Below, piece after piece: positions 19,783-28,085 of a stretch of 64,000 bases of DNA (position 1 is the first letter of the stretch; each line of letters starts with the position of its first letter). Origin of the DNA: Methylobacterium longum (GTDB lineage Bacteria > Pseudomonadota > Alphaproteobacteria > Rhizobiales > Beijerinckiaceae); NCBI RefSeq assembly GCF_022179385.1, contig NZ_BPQS01000022.1, positions 37,374-101,373 on the forward strand, read 5' to 3'. Both the position numbers and the translations under genes were made by a program. A model generated the notes under the pieces. It was given only the letters and a program-made list of their open reading frames with translations. It had not been told where the DNA came from and did not search any database.

Positions 19783-21599
19783 ATGGTCGACGTGGGCACT
19801 GGCGTCGGTGACATTGCTCGCGAGATCTCGGCGCGCTGCTTCCTGAACAGCCTGCTGCGCGAATGGGCTGGCTGGTCGATCGCCCCGTGGCGGCGACGGA
19901 CCCCGAGGCCGGCACTGGCGCGCGGAGGCTACGCATTCCGCTGCCGAGCCGTGGCTCCGTCGTGGAGATCGCGGTCGAGCACCTCTCCTCGGTTGGGCTG
20001 CACGTGTTCCGTCTCCCGTTTCGCGAGCATCGTGCCGACGCGCCTGCCCGGGTCCTGGCCTTCGCCGAGTTCGCCGCGGCGGTCGCCCACGAGCCGGACA
20101 TCGTCGGCCCGGCCGCGGCGGGGGCCGCGCCGGCCTTCCTGAGCCGGGTGCTCCAGAGCCTCGCCGCCATCGAGGACGCGCTCACCCGCGCGCCGACGCC
20201 CAGCCTCTGCCTGCACGCCGATCCGAGCTTCCTGGAAGCCGAGCGCGCCCTTCGCTACGGCCACGCGGTGCACCCGACCCCCCGCAGCCGGGACGCGTTC
20301 ACGCCCGAGGATGCGCGCGCCTTCGCGCCCGAATACGGCGCGGGGTTCCCGTTGCGCTGGTGGTCGGCCGCGCCCGGGGCGGTCCTGCAGGGCGCCTCGC
20401 GGGCCGAGACAGCCGCCGAGCTCAGCGCCGGCCTCGCCGCGGAGGATCCCGCCCTCGACCGGCAGATCCTCGCGGCGGCCGAAGGCCGTGTCCTCCTGCC
20501 GATGCATCCCTGGCAGGCAGCCCGGCTCGGCCTCGATCCCGCGATCGGGGCCCTGTTCCGTTCGGGGCAGCTGATCGATCACGGTCCCGGCGGCGGCCCG
20601 TGGTTTGCCACGACCTCGCTGCGCAGCCTCTACGCGCCGCACGCGCGCCTCATGCTGAAGCATTCGCTGAGCCTGAGGCTCACCAATTCGCTGCGCCTGA
20701 TCAAGGAGATCGAGTGCGCGCGCGGCCTCGCGGTCGACACGCTGCTGCAGGGACCGATCGGGGCGGCGATCGCGGCGCGCTGGCCGCACTTCCACATCCT
20801 CGGCGAGCCCGGCTACCTCGCCCTGCGCGGCCTCGACGGTGCGGCGCTGCCGCAGACGATCGTCGCGCTGCGCGACAATCCCTTCCGCGGATCCAGTCCG
20901 CGACCGGCTGCCGTTCTCGCAGCCCTGTGCGAGATCTATCCGGACGGCCGGGGCAGTGCCCTCGCCGACACGATCCTGCGCCTCGGCGGGCGGGAGAACG
21001 GCGCGCGCGGCGTGCAGGGTACCGAGGCCGTGGCCCTGCGCTGGTTCGCCCGCTTCCTGGACGTCGCGGTCGGACCGCTCCTCGAGATGCAATGCGCGTT
21101 CGGCCTGCTGTTCGGCGCGCACCAGCAGAACCTCGTCATCGGCCTCGATGAAGGCTGGCCGGCGGAGGCCTACTTCCGCGACTGCCAGGGCACGGGATTC
21201 GTGCGCGAATGCCTGCCGACCCTGGCCGAGGCCGCGCCGGGGCTCGACCTCGGATCCGGCCACGTCTTCGCCGCGGCGGAGGCCGCCCGGATCATGACCT
21301 ACTACCTCGTCGTCAACAGCGTCTTCGCGGTGATCGGCGCGATCGCCATCGCCGGATTGGCGCCCGAGGCCGTGCTCACCCGCCGCATGCGCCGCTTCGT
21401 CGAGGCGCTCGCCGGGACGGACCTGCGCGACAAGACCTGCCTGCGCGTCCTGCTCGATGCCCCGACGCTCGGGAGCAAGGGCAACTTCATGATCTGCTTC
21501 CGCAACATCAACGAGAACACGGACGTGACCGATCCCCTGTCGCACTACGTCGACCTGCCCAACCCCCTCGCCGCCGGTGGCGCGGAGGTCCGGCCGTGA
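19783..21599 (+). CDS. iucA: IucA/IucC-family NIS siderophore synthetase, first copy, with an apparent N-terminal frameshift
   Basis: NIS synthetases activate a carboxyl of citrate with ATP and couple it to an amine or hydroxylamine. Main-frame motifs include LLPMHPWQAARLG, TTSLRSLY, HARLMLKHSLSLRLTNSLR, IKEIECARG, HQQNLVIGLD and the Fe-reductase-like end KGNFMICFRN. The long frame starts only at 19863, without a ribosome site. The expected N-terminus (EISARCFLNSLLREW) is encoded just upstream in another frame, from ATG 19783, which has an excellent GGAGGGG site. One additional G in the GGG at 19865-19867 would fuse the two (REWGWLVDRPVA). Either the base is missing in the data or the gene is damaged. 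The stop overlaps the next start (GTGA). Confidence 0.88.
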
Positions 21600-22690
21600 C
21601 CGTGCGCGCGCGCGCCGGCAGCTTCGTCGGAACCGCCCCCGACGGCTGGGCCGGCACGAGCCGGCACTGGCCGGTCGCCGGCGAGGCCCTGGTGGTGGAG
21701 AGCCTACCCCGCGACGCGCGGAGTGTCCGGCTCCGGGCGACGCGCTGCGATGCGACAATCGCCGAGGCGAAACTGCACATCCCGGCCGGCGCCGACGCGG
21801 CGATCCTCGACCTCCTGCACCCGGACGGCCGGCACCCGGGCGAAACCGCGACCGTGGCGGCCCTGGTCGAGGCCGCGTTGCAGCGCTGCCCTGACGTGCG
21901 ACGCCTGCGCGTCGCCGGCCTCGGTGGCGCCCCGGCTCTGATCGCCCTCGCCGGCGAGATCCGCGCCGAACCGGGTGCGGCGCCCGACGCGCTGATCGAG
22001 CGCGCGCACTTTTACCAGCTCCCGCTGCTCTGGCTGACGGCGGGGTCCCAGGCCGTCTACCCGCCGATCCGGTCGCGCGTCGGGCCGCAGGACCGTCTGC
22101 CGCCGCTCCGGCCGCCGCAGCCGACCGGCACGCTGTACCGGCGCTGGCTGCCCCACCTCGGTACCACCCTGTCCTTCCGGGCCATCGACCGGCGGCGCGA
22201 CCTCGCCGTGTTTCACGGCTGGATGAACCAGCCCCGGGTTTCCTACTACTGGGAGCTGGCCCAAGGCGCGGCGGAACTCGACCGCTACCTCGCCGCTCAG
22301 GAGGCCGATCCGCACCTGTTCGGGGTAATCGGCAGTTTCGACGACGTGCCGGTCGGCTATTTCGAGTTCTACTGGGCGAAGGAAGACCGGCTCGGCCCCT
22401 ACTACGACGCCGAGGATTTCGACCGCGGCTGGCACGGGCTCATCGGCAACGCCGCCCATCTCGGCCGGCCGAAGACGTTGGCCTGGTTCCGGGCGGTGAG
22501 CCACTACCTGTTCCTGGACGAGCCCCGCACCCGGCGGATCATGGGCGAGCCGCGGGCCTCGCACCGCAAGATGCTGAGCTACTGCGCGGACGCGGCCTAC
22601 GAGAAGCTCAAGGAGTTCGACTTCCCCCACAAGCGCGCCGCGCTCGTCTCTTGCGAGCGCGACCGCTTCTTCCGCGAGGTGCCCCTGTGA
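21596..22690 (+). CDS. iucB: Hydroxamate N-acetyltransferase of siderophore synthesis (IucB-like, GNAT)
   Basis: The product probably acetylates an N-hydroxylated diamine or lysine, making the hydroxamate group. It has 364 aa. The C-terminal half is a GNAT domain of the IucB/RhbD type: LSFRAIDRRRDLAVFHGWMN, then YWELAQ, FGVIGSFDDVPVGYFEFYW, DRGWHGLIGN and RRIMGEPRASHRKMLSYC. The first 170 residues (KLHIPAGADAAILDLLH and following) form the N-terminal extension common to this group. Start GTG 21596 overlaps the upstream stop, and its stop overlaps the next GTG at 22687, so it is translated in strict coupling with its neighbours. Confidence 0.9.
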   Translation: MTVRARAGSFVGTAPDGWAGTSRHWPVAGEALVVESLPRDARSVRLRATRCDATIAEAKLHIPAGADAAILDLLHPDGRHPGETATVAALVEAALQRCPDVRRLRVAGLGGAPALIALAGEIRAEPGAAPDALIERAHFYQLPLLWLTAGSQAVYPPIRSRVGPQDRLPPLRPPQPTGTLYRRWLPHLGTTLSFRAIDRRRDLAVFHGWMNQPRVSYYWELAQGAAELDRYLAAQEADPHLFGVIGSFDDVPVGYFEFYWAKEDRLGPYYDAEDFDRGWHGLIGNAAHLGRPKTLAWFRAVSHYLFLDEPRTRRIMGEPRASHRKMLSYCADAAYEKLKEFDFPHKRAALVSCERDRFFREVPL

Positions 22691-24540
22691 GGCTGGGGCC
22701 CCTGCCGGGTGGCCGCCCGGTGACCGCGCCGCTCTGGCTCGACCTGAACCGCGCGCTCATCGCCAAGACCATCGCCGAACTCGCCTTCGAGGAGGCGCTC
22801 GTGCCGGAGCCGATCGATCGCGCGGGCACGCAGTGGCTGCTGCGCCTCGACGGCGAGGTCGCCTACCGCTTCCGGGCCGCGCGCCGGATCTGGGGCAACC
22901 TGGCGATCGACCCTGCGAGCCTGACCCGCGTCGTCGGCGACGTGGCGGGCCCGGCCGGCGACGCGGCCGGCTTCCTCGTCGACGCGCGCCATGTGCTGGG
23001 GATCGCGCCCGCGACGCTCTGCACCTACATCGCGGAAATCGCGAGCACGCTGGCCGCCGATGCCCGCATCGCGGCGATCGGCCGGACCGTGACGGGACCG
23101 GCGCTCCTGGCCTTCAGCGACGGCATCCTGCAGGCCTATCTCGACGGCCACCCGAAGGCGCCGGCGAGCAAGGGCCGGATCGGCTGGGGGCTCTCCGACT
23201 TCGAGGCCTATGCGCCGGAATTCCAGCCGGACATCCGGCTGCACTGGGTCGCGGCCGATCGGTCCGCCTGCCGCCTCGACCTGGAACCCGGCCTCGACGA
23301 AGCCGATCTCCTCGCCGATTCCCTCGACGGGCCGGAGCGGACCCGCCTCGCGGCGACCTGCCGCGAGCGCGGCGTCGATCCGGAGCGGTTCCTGCTGCTG
23401 CCGGTCCATCCCTGGCAGTGGCAGAACCGGGTCGCGCTGCATTTCGCGGGCGAGATCGCGGCCGGGCGCCTCGTTCCGCTCGGGACCTTCGGGCGGGCCT
23501 ACAGGCCGCAGCAATCGCTGAGCACCTTGGCGAGCGCGGATGCCGGCGGTCGCCTCGACGTGAAGCTCGCCTTGACGATCCTCAACACTTCCGCGTGGCG
23601 CGGCGTGCCGGGCAAGTACATGGCGATCGGGCCCGCCTTCTCGGCCTGGCTCGCCGAGAAGGCCGCGCACGATCCCGCGCTCGCGGGCACCGTGATCCTG
23701 CGGGAGCGGGCCGGCGCCTTCTACCCGCACCCGATCTACGAGCGGATCACCGACGCGCCCTACCAATACCGCGAGATGCTGGGCGTGATCTGGCGCGACG
23801 GCCTCGCCGGCCGGCTGGCACCCGGCACCTCCGCGATGATGATGGGCGCGCTCCTGAAGGCGGACGCGCAGGGCCGCCCCCTCGTCGGCCTCCTGATCGC
23901 GCGCTCGGGCCTCGCCGCCGAGGCATGGCTGGAGCGGCTGTTCGACCACGTGGCGGTGCCACTCTACCATTTCCTCTGCCGCTACGGCGTCGGCTTCATC
24001 GCCCACGGCCAGAACGTCACCCTGATCCTGCGGGACGGCGTGCCCTGCGGCGTGGCGCTCAAGGATTTCCAGGGCGATGCCGACCTCGTCGACGGGGATT
24101 TCCCGGAGAGCCACGACCTGCCGCCGGGCGTGCGGGAGACGCTCCTGCGCCGGCCCGCCGCCCATCTGCTCCAGCACCTCCAGACGGGCCATTTCGCCAG
24201 CCTGCTGCGCTTCGTCTCGGAGGCGCTCCTGCGCGACCTGGGCGTGCCGGAGATCGCCTTCTACGGCGCGCTGGTGCGGGTCCTGCGCCGCTACCAGGCG
24301 CGGCACCCCGAACTCGCCGACCGATTCCGCCTGTTCGAGCTGTTCGCCCCGACCGTGCCGCGGGTCTGCATCAACCGCGTCCGCCTCGCCCTCGGCTACG
24401 GCGATTCGGACCAGAGGCCGGTCCCGTGGCTCGGCAGCGACCTGATCAATCCCCTCCATCACGCAGAGGTCGCCGCGGCGGAGGCCATTCCAGGGACCGC
24501 CCCGCAGATGGGCCCACAGGCACGGTTTCAGGCATCATGA
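22687..24540 (+). CDS. iucC: IucA/IucC-family NIS siderophore synthetase, second copy
   Basis: A complete 617-aa synthetase that would add the second hydroxamate arm to citrate. Motifs: APASKGRIGWGLSDFEAYAP, LLLPVHPWQWQNRVALHF, RPQQSLSTLA, KLALTILNTSAWRGVPGKY, YQYREMLGVIWRD, FIAHGQNVTLILRDGVP and LKDFQGDADLVD. The HPWQW and HGQN motifs correspond to ATP and citrate-binding residues of the family. Start is GTG 22687 overlapping the IucB stop; GTG 22720 is an alternative. It overlaps the following monooxygenase start (ATGA). Compared with the first synthetase it shows no lesion. Confidence 0.93.
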   Translation: MRLGPLPGGRPVTAPLWLDLNRALIAKTIAELAFEEALVPEPIDRAGTQWLLRLDGEVAYRFRAARRIWGNLAIDPASLTRVVGDVAGPAGDAAGFLVDARHVLGIAPATLCTYIAEIASTLAADARIAAIGRTVTGPALLAFSDGILQAYLDGHPKAPASKGRIGWGLSDFEAYAPEFQPDIRLHWVAADRSACRLDLEPGLDEADLLADSLDGPERTRLAATCRERGVDPERFLLLPVHPWQWQNRVALHFAGEIAAGRLVPLGTFGRAYRPQQSLSTLASADAGGRLDVKLALTILNTSAWRGVPGKYMAIGPAFSAWLAEKAAHDPALAGTVILRERAGAFYPHPIYERITDAPYQYREMLGVIWRDGLAGRLAPGTSAMMMGALLKADAQGRPLVGLLIARSGLAAEAWLERLFDHVAVPLYHFLCRYGVGFIAHGQNVTLILRDGVPCGVALKDFQGDADLVDGDFPESHDLPPGVRETLLRRPAAHLLQHLQTGHFASLLRFVSEALLRDLGVPEIAFYGALVRVLRRYQARHPELADRFRLFELFAPTVPRVCINRVRLALGYGDSDQRPVPWLGSDLINPLHHAEVAAAEAIPGTAPQMGPQARFQAS

Positions 24541-25898
24541 CGGATCACCCGCTCGATCTGGCCGGCATCGGCGTCGGCCCCTTCAATCTCAGCCTCGCGG
24601 CGCAGCTCGACGCGGTCGAGGACATCGACGCGCGGTTCTTCGACCGTGCTCCGGCCTTCGACTGGCATCCCGGGATGATGCTCCCGGAGGCCGCGCTGCA
24701 GACCTCCGTCCTCAAGGATCTCGTCACGGCGGTGAACCCGACGAGCCCCTGGAGCTTCCTGGCCTACCTCTTGGCGCAGAAGCGCTTCTATGAATTCCTC
24801 AACGCCGACTTCGGGGCGGTGCCGCGGCAGGAATTCGCGCAGTATCTCGCCTGGGTCGCCGCCCGGCTCCCCAGCCTGCGCTTCGGCACGGCGATCCACG
24901 AGGTCCGGTTCGAGGCGGACAGGTTCCGTCTGCGCGGCGCGGGCGGTACGGCCTGCGCGCGCAACATCGCCCTCGGCGTCGGCCTGCAGCCGAACCTGCC
25001 TGCCTTCGCGGGCAAGCTCGACCCGCGCGATCACGCCCACAGCGCGCAGGCCACGACGATCCTCGCGCGCGTTGCGGGCCGGCGGGTCGCGGTGATCGGC
25101 GGCGGCCAGAGCGGCGCGGAGATCGTGCTGACCCTGCTCAACCGGGCTTTGGACAGGCCGGCCTCCGTGGACTGGATCAGCCGGCGCCCAAATTTCCAGC
25201 CGATCGACGCGACGCCGTTCACGAACGAGTTGTTCACGCCCGGATATGTCGAGCGCTTCCACGCCCTTCCGGAGGCGCGCCGCCACTCGACGGTGGTGCG
25301 CCAGAAGCTTGCCGGCGACGGAATCTCCACCTCGACGCTGCAGGCGATCTACCGGCGCCTCTACACGATGCGGCACCTCACCGGGACGTCCCCGACCGGC
25401 GAGCCGACCGCCGCGAGCCTGTCGCCGCACCGCGAGGTGCTGGACGTAGAGCGGGCGGCCGGGTGCTACCGCCTGCTGATGCGCAATGGCTTCGACGGGC
25501 GCATCGAAGGTTCGCACGCCGACATCGTCGTCCTGGCGACCGGCTACCGCTTCGCGCTGCCGCCCTGCCTCGACCCGCTGCGCGACCGCCTCGTCCTCGA
25601 TGCCACCGGGCGCCCGCAGGTCGGCCCCGACTTCGCCGCAGCCTGGGACGGCCCGGCGCGGAATCGCCTCTTCGTGCTGAATGGCGGCCTGATCAGCCAC
25701 GGCATCGCGGAACCGCAGCTCAGCCTCATGGCCTGGCGCAGCGCCGTCATCGTCAACGCCCTGGCGGGACGCGCCGTCTTCGAGGTCGACGCATCGCCAT
25801 CGCCCTTGGCGTGGTCGAGCGCTCACTTCGCGCGTCACGTTCCTGAGGGCGAGGGACGCAGGGAGGCCGACGTCTCCCGGCGCGTCGGTCCGGCGTGA
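24537..25898 (+). CDS. iucD: L-lysine/L-ornithine N-monooxygenase of siderophore synthesis (IucD-like)
   Basis: This flavoenzyme hydroxylates the side-chain amine of lysine (or a related diamine) with NADPH and O2, the first step toward a hydroxamate. It is 453 aa long. The FAD-binding motif is GIGVGPFNLSLAAQLD near the N-terminus, the NADPH motif is VIGGGQSGAEIVLTLLNR, and the substrate/flavin motif is VLATGYRF. The residues FDWHPGMMLPEAALQTSVLK are typical for the family. Start ATG 24537 overlaps the previous stop. It is the last gene of the coupled cluster. The absence of rhbAB-type diaminopropane genes in the window favours lysine, as in aerobactin, but this is inference. Confidence 0.93.
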   Translation: MTDHPLDLAGIGVGPFNLSLAAQLDAVEDIDARFFDRAPAFDWHPGMMLPEAALQTSVLKDLVTAVNPTSPWSFLAYLLAQKRFYEFLNADFGAVPRQEFAQYLAWVAARLPSLRFGTAIHEVRFEADRFRLRGAGGTACARNIALGVGLQPNLPAFAGKLDPRDHAHSAQATTILARVAGRRVAVIGGGQSGAEIVLTLLNRALDRPASVDWISRRPNFQPIDATPFTNELFTPGYVERFHALPEARRHSTVVRQKLAGDGISTSTLQAIYRRLYTMRHLTGTSPTGEPTAASLSPHREVLDVERAAGCYRLLMRNGFDGRIEGSHADIVVLATGYRFALPPCLDPLRDRLVLDATGRPQVGPDFAAAWDGPARNRLFVLNGGLISHGIAEPQLSLMAWRSAVIVNALAGRAVFEVDASPSPLAWSSAHFARHVPEGEGRREADVSRRVGPA

Positions 25899-26004
25899 GT
25901 GCGCGGCCCCCGGGTCGGTGAGCCCCCGACGGGTCGGCCGATCGGCGGCATCGTTCCGCGCGTGGCCGATCATCCAGGGCCCGGCGCGCCGCTTCGGCAA
26001 GCCT

Positions 26005-26735
26005 GTCTCCGGCGCTGAAAGGCCGGGGCCCGAACCTCGGTCTCGGCCCTGCGGCCTTCGAGGACACCATCGGTTCGGGAGAGGGCGCGACGCTGCGCAC
26101 CGAGCGTCGCGAGCGCCGGACCCCGCCGATTGCCCGACCGCCAGGTGCGCGAAAGCCAGGTTCGCCCCGATCCCGGTAGGACCGCGTCGGGCGATCGGGG
26201 GCGCCACGCCGATCCCGCCTTGCAGTGCCGCCCGGGGGGAGCGCGATGGCTTGCACGAGGCCCATGCGGCGCGCGTCCTCCGGCCCCCAACGGTCACCGG
26301 TCGGCACGTCGCGCATCGCGTGGCCTCACCCGGCCTCCCCGGGAAACCGCACCGCGGCACCGCCTCCCGCGAAGCGGCCGGCGTGTTCTCGTCAAGTGGG
26401 GAGCCGTGTCTCTGCGGACGCGACGCGGAGGTCGGCGACGAGGCGGCAGCTCAGGGCTCGTGTTCCAGGTGTCGCCCTCTACGATCGCCACGGGCGGCTT
26501 CCTCGAAGGGCGGCCCGGTTACAGCGGGTCGATCGCGCCGGGACCGGGCGCGCGTGCGTGTCCCGCCTCCAGACCCGCGGCGAAGGCATCGACCGCGCTG
26601 CCGCGGGAGACGGTCTCGCCGTGTCCGAACAGCACCGCAGCAGGCAGCGTCGGATCGGGGTCGGATCGGCGTCGAACCCGACATACGCCCGCGCGAACGC
26701 GCGGTACGCCTCCGGATCGATGCGGCGAGGTCAGT
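26005..26735 (-). pseudogene. Enoyl-CoA hydratase/isomerase (crotonase) family, heavily decayed
   Basis: Read 3' to 5', pieces of a crotonase appear in order but in different frames: IDPEAYRAFARAYVGFDADP, AAVLFGHGETVSRGSAVDAF, AIVEGDTWNTSPE, RLVADLRVASAETRLP, GRFAGGGAAVRFPGEAG, then a stop where a Trp codon is expected (TGA), GHAMRDVPTGDRWGPEDARR, PIARRGPTGIGANLAFAHL and finally a C-terminus ending APAFQRR. The total length of about 730 bases fits a 250-aa crotonase. There are at least four frameshifts and two or more stops, so this is a true relic and not a sequencing slip. No functional product is expected. It lies between the siderophore operon and the efflux operon, both on the other strand. 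Confidence 0.82.
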
Positions 26736-26999
26736 ACCGAAGGTTGGTTCAACAGACAGGACACGACGACCATAGGTCGGGACACGGGCACCACCATGAT
26801 CGGCCACTCCGTGCTGTTGCCTGCCGATGGCGGGCCCAATCCGGTCGCATGCTGACCCCTTCAGCCACCCTCGGACCGTTTTGCCCCGTCGCAACGAACC
26901 TGCGGGCTGAACGGACCGCCCGGCATTGACGCCGTCGCGCCGCCATAATAGATGATGGATATAATTTTTATTGCGGTTCGGACGACGAGGGGCAGGGCG
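26736..26999. promoter_or_regulatory. Promoter region of the RND efflux operon
   Basis: About 260 bases without a gene. The last 60 bases contain an AT-rich stretch (GATATAATTTTTATTGC, around 26957-26973), which is likely the promoter of the efflux operon and possible target of the TetR-family regulator at 31435. No exact operator was identified. Confidence 0.45.
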
Positions 27000-28085
27000 A
27001 TGGATGCGAGATGGGTGATCGGCCTCACCGGCTTGGCCCTGGCGGGATGCTCGCCCGCCGAGACCGCCGTCACGCCGGAACCGCCCCTGGTGCAGACCAT
27101 AGCGGTCACGTCCGCCACGGGGGCGGTCGCGCGCTATACCGGCGTGATCCGGGCCCGCACCGAGAGCAACCTCGGCTTCCGCGTCGGCGGCAAGATCTTC
27201 GAGCGCCTCGTCGATCCGGGGGACCACGTGCGCATCGGCCAGCCGCTGATGCGCCTCGACCGGACCGACTTCACCCTCGCGCTCAACGCGGCCCGCGCCT
27301 CCGTCGAGGCGGCCCGGGCGCAGATGATCAAGGCCAAGGCCGACGATGAGCGCAGCCGCAGGCTCGTCGGCGACGGCTGGACCTCCAAGCAGACCTACGA
27401 CCAGAACAAGGCCGCGGCCGACGCCGCCATCGCCCAGTTCGCCAATGCCGAGGCGCAGGCGAGCCAGATCGCCAACCAAGCGGGCTATTCCGAGCTTCAG
27501 GCCGATGCCGACGGCGTCGTGATGGAGGTGCCAAGCGAGCCCGGACAGGTCGTCGCCGCCGGCCAGACGGTGGTGAGACTCGCCCGTGACGGAGCCCGCG
27601 AGGCGGAGGTGTTCCTGCCCGAGGGGAGCCGGCAGCTCGCGACCGGCGGCGCGTCGGCGACCCTGTATGCCGAGGGCGAAAGGACCTATCCGGCCAAGCT
27701 TCGGGAGCTGTCGGCGACGGCAGACCCCGCCACCCGCACCTACCGGGCCCGCTACATCCTCTCCGGCGGCGGCGAGGCCGCGCCGCTCGGGGCGACGGTC
27801 ACCCTCCGGTTGAAGCCAGCTCAGGCGCAGCCGACGGTATCGGTATCCGTGCCGCTCGGAGCCCTGTTCGACCAGGGCGGCGGCTCGGCCGTCTGGCGCT
27901 ACGATGCCGACACGCAGACCGTCGCGGCGCAGCCCGTCGCCGTCGCGCGCCTGTCCGAAGAGAGCGCGGAGGTCGCCTCGGGCCTGAACCCCGGGGACCG
28001 GATCGTGGCGCTCGGCGCCCACCTGCTTAAGGGCGGTCAGAAGGTCCGGCAGGCCACCGCGAGCATGACGGAGGTCGGTCGATGA
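27000..28085 (+). CDS. RND efflux periplasmic adaptor (membrane-fusion lipoprotein)
   Basis: This adaptor links an inner-membrane RND pump to an outer-membrane channel. It has 361 aa. The N-terminus is a lipoprotein signal with lipobox LALAGC (Cys17). The order is the usual one: a barrel-sandwich strand (GVIRARTESNLGFRVGGKIF), the alpha-hairpin (about 90-160: AARASVEAARAQMIKAKADD), the second lipoyl half (SELQADADGVVMEVPSEPGQ) and the beta-barrel and proximal domains. The ATG at 27000 has AGGGGCAGGG upstream. The stop overlaps the ATG of the pump gene (ATGA). No outer-membrane factor gene is present, so it must use a channel encoded elsewhere. Confidence 0.93.
   Translation: MDARWVIGLTGLALAGCSPAETAVTPEPPLVQTIAVTSATGAVARYTGVIRARTESNLGFRVGGKIFERLVDPGDHVRIGQPLMRLDRTDFTLALNAARASVEAARAQMIKAKADDERSRRLVGDGWTSKQTYDQNKAAADAAIAQFANAEAQASQIANQAGYSELQADADGVVMEVPSEPGQVVAAGQTVVRLARDGAREAEVFLPEGSRQLATGGASATLYAEGERTYPAKLRELSATADPATRTYRARYILSGGGEAAPLGATVTLRLKPAQAQPTVSVSVPLGALFDQGGGSAVWRYDADTQTVAAQPVAVARLSEESAEVASGLNPGDRIVALGAHLLKGGQKVRQATASMTEVGR

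Noticed and set aside
19863..21599. Taking ATG 19863 as the true start of the first NIS synthetase
   Set aside because: It has no ribosome site and would lack the conserved N-terminal helix, while ATG 19783 has a strong site and encodes that helix in another frame.
22833..25898. Apparent fusion of a long N-terminal extension with the monooxygenase
   Set aside because: The extension is an off-frame reading of the second NIS synthetase. The monooxygenase begins at ATG 24537 in a four-base overlap.
26519..26839. Separate minus-strand gene of about 106 aa
   Set aside because: Its second half is the N-terminal part of the decayed crotonase (LFGHGETVSRGSAVDAF); the first half is not protein-like.
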